A stretch of 7,974 bases of DNA, from assembly GCA_036403095.1 (NCBI GenBank), contig DASWRQ010000199.1, positions 1 to 7,974 on the forward strand, in the 5' to 3' direction. Positions 1-4,339 of the stretch are shown here, piece by piece. A program made the translations under genes and the position numbers. The first letter of the stretch is position 1. The number at the start of each line of letters is the position of its first letter. The notes beneath the pieces are model-generated. The model was not told the DNA's origin. It searched no databases and saw nothing but the letters and a program-made list of their open reading frames with translations. The DNA is from Kutzneria sp036403095 (GTDB lineage: Bacteria > Actinomycetota > Actinomycetes > Mycobacteriales > Pseudonocardiaceae).

Positions 1-1
1 C

Positions 2-19
2 TACCGCTTCGAGATCTGA
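2..19 (+). CDS. Possible 3' end of an upstream plus-strand gene
   Basis: Reading from base 2 gives Tyr-Arg-Phe-Glu-Ile followed by TGA at 17-19. If real, this is the C-terminal tip of a gene that lies mostly before the window and converges on the toxin gene, whose stop is at 37-39. Five codons cannot identify a product, and the open frame may be chance. No hairpin terminator is seen in the 17 bases between the two stops. Confidence 0.2.
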   Translation, partial: YRFEI

Positions 20-36
20 GCACCGCTTTTCCGGGT

Positions 37-456
37 CTACCCCTGGTACTCGAAGGGGTTGAGCAGCCGGACGCCGGTCCCGGCGACGTCGGCGGTGTTG
101 CGGGTGACCAGCGTCCAGTCGCGGACCAGGGCGGTGGCGGCGAGCAGGCCGTCGACCGCCGGCACCGGGTTTGGCACGTTCAAGCGGCCCCACGTCTCGG
201 CGATCTGCGCGGTGACCGGCACGATGCGGTCCTCGTAGACGGTGACGAGTTGCTTGAGCCAGTCCTCGAACCGCGCCGCCTGCGCCGGATCGCGCCGCGC
301 CAGCCGGTCCACGCCCTGCCGAAGCTCGCCGACCACGAGCGCGCTGATGAACAGGTTCTGGGCGGGCACATCGGCGTACCAGCGGAGCACCGCGGGATCC
401 GGTCGGCGGCGGCGGATCTCGGACAGCACGTTGGTGTCGAGCAGATAGTTGGTCAC
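37..456 (-). CDS. vapC: PIN-domain toxin ribonuclease (VapC/FitB type)
   Basis: This 139-residue protein is a PIN-domain endoribonuclease, the toxin half of a type II toxin-antitoxin pair; such toxins cut RNA with Mg2+ or Mn2+ held by an acidic cluster. The cluster is visible: Asp7 in LLDTNVLSE, Glu44 in GELRQG, Asp102 in VDGLLAATAL and Asp123 after the TRN motif at 118-120. Length and motif order fit a complete VapC. The frame stays open upstream inside the antitoxin gene, but the start is set at GTG 454-456 because it gives the canonical N-terminus and overlaps the antitoxin stop by four bases (GTGA), a usual sign of translational coupling. It should be made from the same mRNA as the antitoxin and inhibited by it. 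The RNA target cannot be read from sequence. All catalytic residues are present, so the toxin looks active. Confidence 0.93.
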   Translation of the reverse strand: MTNYLLDTNVLSEIRRRRPDPAVLRWYADVPAQNLFISALVVGELRQGVDRLARRDPAQAARFEDWLKQLVTVYEDRIVPVTAQIAETWGRLNVPNPVPAVDGLLAATALVRDWTLVTRNTADVAGTGVRLLNPFEYQG

Positions 457-731
457 GCGTCCTCGCCGAAGTCGACCACCCGCGCCGGCACCAGGCTGCG
501 CTCGATCTCCAGCTCTGCCGCTTCCGTCTCGTCGAACTCCGGCCCGAGCTGCAGGAAGATCTTGAAGTCCACGTCGGCGCCGCATCTCGAGCGCCAGTCC
601 GCGATGTCCACGACCACCGCTATCTCCTCTCCGTGCCGGGTCACGATCTGCGGTCCCTCGCTCTCCACGAGCCTGATCAGCTCGCTGAACCGCTGCTTGG
701 CCTCCTGGAGCTGCCACCGTCGGTCGTTCAT
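453..731 (-). CDS. vapB: Phd/YefM-family antitoxin
   Basis: This 92-residue protein is the antitoxin partner of the PIN toxin. Residues 6-42 carry the Phd/YefM fold: a helix-rich stretch with LQEAKQRFSELIRL, then IVTRHGEEIAVVVDIADW, which forms the DNA-binding dimer. The acidic C-terminal third (about residues 64-92, rich in Glu and Asp) is the part that in this family wraps around and blocks the toxin. The ATG at 729-731 is preceded by GGGAGG (742-737 on the minus strand) five bases away, which supports the start. The stop overlaps the toxin start by four bases. Family members repress their own operon; the repeated GACAG/CTGTC motif just upstream is the probable operator. The symbol vapB is used for the operon role; by sequence class it is Phd-like. 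Confidence 0.92.
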   Translation of the reverse strand: MNDRRWQLQEAKQRFSELIRLVESEGPQIVTRHGEEIAVVVDIADWRSRCGADVDFKIFLQLGPEFDETEAAELEIERSLVPARVVDFGEDA

Positions 732-751
732 TCGACCCTCCCGTCCCGGCG

Positions 752-776
752 CTGTCTGGACAGACTAGACAGTATC
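752..776 (-). promoter_or_regulatory. Toxin-antitoxin promoter with repeated GACAG operator
   Basis: On the minus strand GATACT (776-771) is a fair -10 box, placing the transcript start near 763, about 30 bases before the antitoxin ATG. Overlapping the -10 and the likely start are three copies of a pentamer: CTGTC at 752-756 facing GACAG at 759-763 as an inverted repeat with a 2-base centre, and a second GACAG at 768-772. Repeats over a promoter are what Phd-type antitoxins bind for autorepression. No good -35 box was found. Confidence 0.5.
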
Positions 777-954
777 ACGGGCGTGGGGTTACGGGGCCGA
801 ACGGAGCCTGGGGTGGCGGAGTGACGCCGGATGGGCGATCGACAGCGCTCGGTCATGTTGTTGACCGCGCTATCACCTTTACAAATGGTGACAACTTGTC
901 CTGTTTGCTGACACAACATCACCCGTTCGGACGCAAACTCGACAGTTAGAGTGC

Positions 955-983
955 GTAACAACTGCGGTGCGTACACCTATGTT
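955..983 (+). promoter_or_regulatory. Candidate promoter for the 76-residue gene
   Basis: GTAACA (955-960) and TATGTT (978-983) are separated by 17 bases and each match the housekeeping -35/-10 consensus at four of six positions. Transcription would begin near 990 and give a leader of about 73 bases before the ATG at 1063. The stretch upstream (about 841-960) is richer in A+T than its surroundings. It holds two further dyads: GACAACTTGTC at 890-900 and an imperfect palindrome at 873-891 with TCACC/GGTGA arms. They could be regulator sites. I see no gene between 732 and 1062. Confidence 0.35.
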
Positions 984-987
984 CTAC

Positions 988-1056
988 GTGATCGTGCGAG
1001 AGGCGCGGCTACCCCCAGGATCACGGCCGCGACGACCAGCCTCTCGCAGGGAGGAG
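988..1056 (+). promoter_or_regulatory. Structured 5' leader ending at the ribosome binding site
   Basis: TGCGAGAGGC at 995-1004 is the exact reverse complement of GCCTCTCGCA at 1039-1048, a perfect 10-base-pair stem. Inside it GCGGC (1005-1009) pairs with GCCGC (1026-1030), leaving an 8-base bulge on the 3' side. The 3' arm ends directly against the Shine-Dalgarno GGGAGGAG (1049-1056). A second pairing, GTGATC (988-993) with GATCAC (1019-1024), crosses the main stem, so it would form a pseudoknot or an alternative fold. This layout suggests control of translation of the following small gene. It matches no riboswitch class that I recognise. Confidence 0.45.
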
Positions 1057-1062
1057 TTGGCC

Positions 1063-1293
1063 ATGAGCTCACCAGAGGGCCACGAGGTGTCCTGTCTCGG
1101 GTTCGGCAAGAAGCGCCGGGCACTGCGCGTGTGGTCTGCTGGCGACAAGGTGGTGCTGCAGGCGCCCCCGGGCGAGGTCGCGTTCCTCTCCGACGAGGAG
1201 GTCGACCTGGTCATCTCCGCGTTGCTGGAGGCCCGCAAGCAGGCCAGGCAGACCGGCGGCCAGTGGATCGCCAACAGCGGCGGGGCCGCCTGA
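1063..1293 (+). CDS. Small protein of unknown function (76 aa)
   Basis: I do not recognise this 76-residue protein. It has no signal peptide, membrane helix or cysteine motif (one Cys, at residue 11). An N-terminal basic patch (GKKRRALRVW) leads into residues 20-40, which are likely beta strands (VVLQAPPGEVAFLS). An acidic-to-basic helix follows (DEEVDLVISALLEARKQARQ) and then a short flexible tail. It is probably a small cytoplasmic alpha/beta protein. The ATG at 1063 is chosen because GAGGAG (1051-1056) lies six bases upstream. The frame stays open further back, with GTG at 967 and ATG at 979, but neither has a ribosome binding site and both would force the leader stem to be coding. It seems monocistronic, with phoU starting 143 bases later from its own promoter. 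Coding looks real from the ribosome site and codon pattern; the function is open. Confidence 0.65.
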   Translation: MSSPEGHEVSCLGFGKKRRALRVWSAGDKVVLQAPPGEVAFLSDEEVDLVISALLEARKQARQTGGQWIANSGGAA

Positions 1294-1299
1294 GAGATT

Positions 1300-1317
1300 C
1301 CACCCCCGCGAGGGTGG
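1300..1317 (+). terminator. Weak hairpin after the 76-aa gene
   Basis: CCACCC (1300-1305) can pair with GGGTGG (1312-1317) around a 6-base loop, beginning seven bases after the stop codon. There is no run of T after it, so it is at best a weak terminator or an mRNA end stabiliser. The rest of the interval to 1436 holds only the phoU promoter candidate. Confidence 0.3.
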
Positions 1318-1423
1318 TGGTGCAGACCCGGGTCCGGCCGTCCGCCAGCGGTCGGCCCGGCACTGCGCGTTCGGGTCGCGTCAGGGTTTTCCGTGCCGGC
1401 GGCTCATTCCGTCTACGCGCGCC

Positions 1424-1429
1424 TACCCT
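1424..1429 (+). promoter_or_regulatory. -10 box for a leaderless phoU-like transcript
   Basis: TACCCT (TANNNT form) sits seven bases before the GTG at 1437, the spacing at which transcription would begin at or next to the start codon. There is no AGGAG-like site before that GTG. Both facts fit a leaderless mRNA, which is common in actinobacteria. No convincing -35 box is present. Confidence 0.4.
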
Positions 1430-1436
1430 CGGCGAG

Positions 1437-2045
1437 GTGGGCAAGGTCAAGCACCGTCGGCTGGACCGGATGGCCGACCTGTGCCGCCAGGTCGGGGACG
1501 CCATGCAGCACGCGAGCGTCGCGCTGTTGGACGCCGACCGGTCGATGGCGGAGAAGGTCATCACCGGCGATGCCGCGCTGGCCCGAGCCCGGGCCGAGTG
1601 CGAGGAGCAACTGCTGGCGGCCACGGATCTGCGCGTGGTCCTGACGGCGGTGCACGCCGTGGACACGTTGGAGCGCATGGGCGATCTGGCGCTGCACATC
1701 GCCCGAGCGGCCCGCCGCCGCTACCCGGCACACGTGTTGCCGACCGAGCTGCGCGTCCCGTTCGCGGACATGGGCCAGCTGGCGATCACCCTGGCCAACA
1801 CCGCGGAACAGGTGATCCGCACGGGCGACCCGGAGCTGGCGGCCTTTCTGGACGCCAGCGACGACATCATGGACGACCTGCACCGGGCGGTGTTCGCCAC
1901 GGTCACGCGGGCGGACTGGCCGCACGGCGTCGCCACCGCGGTGGACGCCACCGTGCTGAGCCAGAACTACGAGCGCTTCGCCGACCACGCGGTCGCACTG
2001 GCCCGCCGCACGAGCGTCATCACTCGACGAGGGCTGGCGGCCTGA
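1437..2045 (+). CDS. phoU: PhoU-like phosphate-signalling regulator, short form
   Basis: This 202-residue all-helical protein matches PhoU, the cytoplasmic metal-binding regulator that links the Pst phosphate transporter to a PhoR/SenX3-type sensor kinase. Two PhoU repeats are seen. The first has ATDLRVVLTA and LERMGD (Glu79, Asp83), the second QNYERFADHA (Glu179, Asp183). These E-x3-D motifs hold the metal cluster in the family. The N-terminal helix (LDRMADL to VALLDAD, residues 9-34) is also typical. In repeat one, the segment between VITGD and ATDLR looks about eight residues shorter than I expect, lacking the usual LALQQPVA stretch. The start is GTG 1437, just before the first PhoU helix and right after a -10 box; the open frame upstream is not PhoU-like. 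No pst or two-component genes are nearby, so it may be an accessory paralogue. Confidence 0.85.
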   Translation: MGKVKHRRLDRMADLCRQVGDAMQHASVALLDADRSMAEKVITGDAALARARAECEEQLLAATDLRVVLTAVHAVDTLERMGDLALHIARAARRRYPAHVLPTELRVPFADMGQLAITLANTAEQVIRTGDPELAAFLDASDDIMDDLHRAVFATVTRADWPHGVATAVDATVLSQNYERFADHAVALARRTSVITRRGLAA

Positions 2046-2549
2046 TCAGTTGGGGTTGGTACCACCAGGGTTGGTCGTCGTGGTGGTCGTCGTGGTCGTT
2101 GTGGTCGTGGTCGACGAGCTGCTGGTGGTCGTTTCGTGTGTGGGCGACGTCGGGCTGCCGCCGTTGGACTGAGTGATCGGCGTGGTGCCGCCGGGCGGGT
2201 TGCTACCGCCGTCCTTCGGCGTCGTCGTGGTCGTCTTGGACGCGCTGGTGGTCGTCTTCGACGTGGACGAGCTGCTGGTCGACGAGCTGCTGCTGGTGCT
2301 GTCCCCGCCGCTGGTGGTGTCGCCGTTGGCGTCGGTGGTCTGTGTCGAGCCGCCGAACTGCTGCGAGGCCGGATCCACCTTCTGGTTCTGCGACTGCGGG
2401 GACGCGCCCTGTCCGGCCGCCATCGTGGCCACCGAGGCGAACGCGGTCGCCACCACGACCCCGGCGGCGGCCAACATGACCTTGGCCGACGACCGTGACG
2501 CGCCGCTCCGCTTGGGCGGGCTCAACAGTGCCCGCTCGGGCTCGCTCAC
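2046..2549 (-). CDS. Ser/Thr-rich membrane-anchored or secreted protein
   Basis: This 167-residue protein has no family I recognise. A basic N-terminal segment (residues 1-23) leads to one hydrophobic helix at about 24-45 (VMLAAAGVVVATAFASVATM), either an uncleaved anchor or a signal peptide. The rest is low complexity: Gln/Ser/Gly-rich at 46-83, then Ser and Thr runs (84-110), a Pro/Gly segment, and 13 consecutive Thr at 147-159 before NPGGTNPN. Such stretches in actinobacterial surface proteins are often O-mannosylated wall spacers, which is inferred here. The start is GTG 2547-2549, with GAGGAGG (2560-2554) four bases upstream. A promoter candidate lies at 2578-2606. The stop codon directly abuts the stop of phoU. 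The next minus-strand gene upstream encodes a CAP protein with a similar Thr-rich stalk. Confidence 0.7.
   Translation of the reverse strand: MSEPERALLSPPKRSGASRSSAKVMLAAAGVVVATAFASVATMAAGQGASPQSQNQKVDPASQQFGGSTQTTDANGDTTSGGDSTSSSSSTSSSSTSKTTTSASKTTTTTPKDGGSNPPGGTTPITQSNGGSPTSPTHETTTSSSSTTTTTTTTTTTTTNPGGTNPN
2073..2114 (-). repeat. Thr-codon tandem repeat (13 Thr plus Ser)
   Basis: Codons 159 to 147 of the minus-strand gene are all Thr, built from ACC, ACG and ACA. On the plus strand the 12-mer GGTCGTCGTGGT occurs twice in perfect tandem (2073-2084 and 2085-2096), followed by degenerate copies. Units are multiples of three, so gain or loss of copies would change stalk length without shifting the frame. 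Confidence 0.8.
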
Positions 2550-2577
2550 GTGACCTCCTCGTTACCGCCCCGGCCAG

Positions 2578-2606
2578 AGAATACGGGTCGTGTCGGCGTG
2601 AGTGAA
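2578..2606 (-). promoter_or_regulatory. Promoter candidate for the Ser/Thr-rich protein gene
   Basis: On the minus strand TTCACT (2606-2601) and TATTCT (2583-2578) are spaced by 17 bases, a fair -35/-10 pair. Transcription would start near 2571, about 22 bases before the GTG. The -35 lies inside an inverted repeat, GAGTG (2600-2604) facing CACTC (2610-2614), which could be an operator. The longer GCGTGA (2596-2601) and TCACGC (2625-2630) also face each other. No strong terminator for the upstream CAP gene is visible between 2615 and 2660. Confidence 0.42.
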
Positions 2607-2660
2607 AAGCACTCAGTACGAGCGTCACGCGATCCGGTGAACACACTCAACTTCACGCGG

Positions 2661-3395
2661 CTACCTGCCGAAGTCCTGCACCCAGTACCACCCTGTGGTG
2701 GTCACACCGATCCCGATCGTGGTGAAGCTGCAGTCGAGGATGTTGCGGCGGTGCCCGTCGGAGTGCATCCAGCCGTCCATCACGGCGTCCGCGCTGGTGT
2801 AGCCCTCGGCGATGTTCTCGCCGCCGGGGTTGGGGTAGCCGGCGTTGTGCTCGCGGTCGACGAACGTGCGGCCGTCCTGCGAGGTGTGCGAGAAGTAGCT
2901 GTTCTTCGACATGTCGTCGCTGTGGCCCTGGGCGGCGGCGTCGAGCCGCTTGTCCTCGGTCAGCGCCTGGCAGCCGGCCTTGGTCCGCTCCGCGTTGACC
3001 AGGTCCAGCACGCGCGCGACCGGCCCGGCGACCGGCGGCTTGCCGGCGGTGGTGGTCGGCTTCGCGCTGGTGGTGGTGCTGGTCGGCGGCTCGGAGGTGG
3101 TCGTGGTGGTGCTGGTCGCCGTGGTGGTGCTGGTGGTGGTCGGCGACGATGTGGTGGTCTCGGCCGGCGCGCCGGTGGTGGTGACCAGGCGGTTGTTCTG
3201 CTCGTGGCCGGCGGCGGCGCCCAGTTGCTGCCGCGTCACGACCGGGGCCGTGGTGAGCGGGCTGGCCTCGCCGAGCAGCACGGAAGTCAAGGTCGCGGGC
3301 CCGACGGCGACCGACGCGCCACCGGCGCACGCGGCGCCGAGGGTCAGTCCGACGAGCATGCCGGCGGTGGCCGGTCGTCTGCTACGGGGGCTCAC
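2661..3395 (-). CDS. Secreted CAP-domain (SCP/YkwD-like) protein with Thr-rich stalk
   Basis: This 244-residue exported protein has a short basic start (SPRSRRP), a hydrophobic segment at 13-35 and a Thr/Ser/Pro stalk at about 72-116. A C-terminal CAP domain spans 126-244. CAP proteins are extracellular; their bacterial activities are largely unsettled, and ligand or metal binding and wall association are proposed. The CAP tetrad is visible: His158 in GHSDDM, Glu193 in GENIAEG and His211 in MHSDGHRRNIL, with His170 nearby. Cys142 and Cys222 could form a disulfide. Cys23 sits in a permissive lipobox-like context (LGAAC), so lipid anchoring is possible. The start is GTG 3393-3395. There is no ribosome site, but TACGGT (3409-3404) lies eight bases upstream, fitting a leaderless mRNA. 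The frame is open further upstream but is not signal-like. The Ser/Thr-rich protein gene follows 111 bases downstream. Confidence 0.88.
   Translation of the reverse strand: MSPRSRRPATAGMLVGLTLGAACAGGASVAVGPATLTSVLLGEASPLTTAPVVTRQQLGAAAGHEQNNRLVTTTGAPAETTTSSPTTTSTTTATSTTTTTSEPPTSTTTSAKPTTTAGKPPVAGPVARVLDLVNAERTKAGCQALTEDKRLDAAAQGHSDDMSKNSYFSHTSQDGRTFVDREHNAGYPNPGGENIAEGYTSADAVMDGWMHSDGHRRNILDCSFTTIGIGVTTTGWYWVQDFGR
3048..3164 (-). repeat. Thr-rich stalk coding repeat in the CAP gene
   Basis: Codons 78-116 are mostly Thr with some Ser, Ala and Pro, written largely as ACC and ACG. This gives GGTGGT and GGTCGT tracts on the plus strand. It resembles the low-complexity tract of the neighbouring Ser/Thr-rich gene, though the two are not long exact copies. 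It encodes an extended spacer between the membrane end and the CAP domain. Confidence 0.7.
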
Positions 3396-3403
3396 GGCGG
3401 GCG

Positions 3404-3409
3404 ACCGTA
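3404..3409 (-). promoter_or_regulatory. -10 box for a leaderless CAP-protein transcript
   Basis: TACGGT on the minus strand is of TANNNT form and ends eight bases before the GTG at 3395, so transcription could begin at the start codon. No Shine-Dalgarno site is present. The -35 region is not recognisable. The 110-base gap to acyP is shared by both divergent genes. Confidence 0.33.
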
Positions 3410-3505
3410 CCACTAATGGGTGACACACGGGCGGGCGAACGGGGCACAGCCGGGCGCGCGCCGCCTTCCGGGCAGGTGGGAGGTGGTGCACGGGATCATT
3501 GCCAG

Positions 3506-3787
3506 ATGACAGAACACAGGGTCCGGCTCACCGCCTGGGTGCACGGTCGCGTGCAAGGGGTCGGCTTCCGGTGGTGGACCCGCAGCCGTGCGCTGGAGCT
3601 CGGTCTCGACGGCTCGGCGACAAACCTGGCCGACGGCCGCGTGCAGGTGGTGGCCGAGGGCACGGAGCCGAAGTGCCGAAAGTTGCTGGCCGCGTTGAAC
3701 TCCGGTGACACCCCTGGACGTGTGGACTTGGTCGTCGAGAGGTGGTCGGAGGCCAAGGGTGTCGCAAAAGGTTTTGACGAACGCTGA
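3506..3787 (+). CDS. acyP: Acylphosphatase
   Basis: This 93-residue enzyme hydrolyses the carboxyl-phosphate bond of acylphosphates such as 1,3-bisphosphoglycerate or carbamoyl phosphate in the cytosol. The signature is intact: GRVQGVGFRWW at 14-24, with Arg22 as the phosphate-binding arginine, and TNLADGRVQV, with Asn40 as the catalytic asparagine. Length and the C-terminal strands fit the single-domain family. The ATG at 3506 gives the canonical N-terminus (about ten residues before the signature). There is no clear ribosome site. GATCAT (3494-3499) six bases before the ATG could be a -10 box for a leaderless mRNA, but this is weak. acyP is usually just before smc in actinobacteria; here about 3.6 kb separates them. 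Its TGA stop is part of the TGAACC -35 box of the next gene. Confidence 0.95.
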   Translation: MTEHRVRLTAWVHGRVQGVGFRWWTRSRALELGLDGSATNLADGRVQVVAEGTEPKCRKLLAALNSGDTPGRVDLVVERWSEAKGVAKGFDER

Positions 3788-3812
3788 ACCGCCGAGGACC
3801 CGGCACCGTATT
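3785..3812 (+). promoter_or_regulatory. SigL-type autoregulatory promoter
   Basis: TGAACC (3785-3790), a 16-base spacer and CGTATT (3807-3812) match the form reported for Mycobacterium tuberculosis SigL promoters (TGAACC, 16-18 bases, CGT). The next gene encodes a SigL-like sigma factor, so this is most simply its own promoter. The -10 ends eight bases before the GTG at 3821, so the transcript may be leaderless. The first three bases of the -35 are the acyP stop codon. Confidence 0.7.
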
Positions 3813-3820
3813 GGACGTTC

Positions 3821-4339
3821 GTGGGTCAGAGCGCGAATCGTAGTGACGAGTTGGCACGGCAGCTGTACGGCCGCTACCGGCGGCCGCTTCTCGGCTACGT
3901 GTTGCGAGCTGTACGAGGCGACTACCAGTACGCCGAGGACATCGTGCAGGAGACGTTGCTGCGCGCGTGGAAACACGCTGACTCGCTGGAACCCGAGCAG
4001 GCCGGCCCGTGGCTGTACACGGTCGCGCGCAACCTCATCATCTCCGGCCACCGCCGCAAGGAGGCCAGAGCACCCGAGGTTCCGCTGGAAACCGATGAGC
4101 TCCCGTCGGGCTCCGACGAACTGGATCACGTATTGCAGGCCTGGCAGATTGCCGAGGCGATGCGGTCGCTCAGTCATGACCATCGCCAGGTCATCGTGGA
4201 GCTGTACTACTGCCGTCGGACCGTGTCCGAGGCTGCAACCGTGCTGGGCGTCCCCGCGGGCACGGTCAAGTCGCGCTGCTTCTACGCGTTGCGAGCGCTT
4301 CGGGGAGCACTGGAGGAGCGGGGGGTGACCGAGCTATGA
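3821..4339 (+). CDS. sigL: ECF sigma factor, SigL-like
   Basis: This 172-residue group IV (ECF) RNA polymerase sigma factor has only regions 2 and 4. Region 2 spans about 12-80: AEDIVQETLLRAW at 38-50 is the core-binding and -10 part, and WLYTVARNLIISGHRRK at 64-80 contacts the melted -10. Region 4 spans about 108-165, with a helix-turn-helix at 134-152 (TVSEAATVLG then GTVKSR) for the -35. From memory, the C-terminus (ALRALRGALEERGVTEL) is close to that of M. tuberculosis SigL, and the length agrees. The next gene is an RslA-like anti-sigma factor overlapping by four bases (ATGA). The upstream promoter fits SigL specificity, implying positive autoregulation once the anti-sigma factor releases it. 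The start is GTG 3821, without a ribosome site but right after the promoter. SigK-type is the main alternative assignment. Confidence 0.88.
   Translation: MGQSANRSDELARQLYGRYRRPLLGYVLRAVRGDYQYAEDIVQETLLRAWKHADSLEPEQAGPWLYTVARNLIISGHRRKEARAPEVPLETDELPSGSDELDHVLQAWQIAEAMRSLSHDHRQVIVELYYCRRTVSEAATVLGVPAGTVKSRCFYALRALRGALEERGVTEL

Noticed and set aside
728..976. 82-codon minus-strand open frame before the antitoxin gene
   Set aside because: It covers the antitoxin promoter/operator, has no good ribosome site and shows no family features.
951..1436. Upstream extension of the phoU-like frame
   Set aside because: It overlaps the 76-aa gene in another frame, is low-complexity Arg-rich and has no PhoU similarity. 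The PhoU helices begin just after GTG 1437.
2073..3164. GGT/CGT-rich repeats as a CRISPR array or mobile-element repeats
   Set aside because: They are in-frame Thr/Ser codons within two minus-strand genes, without spacers, terminal repeats or a transposase.
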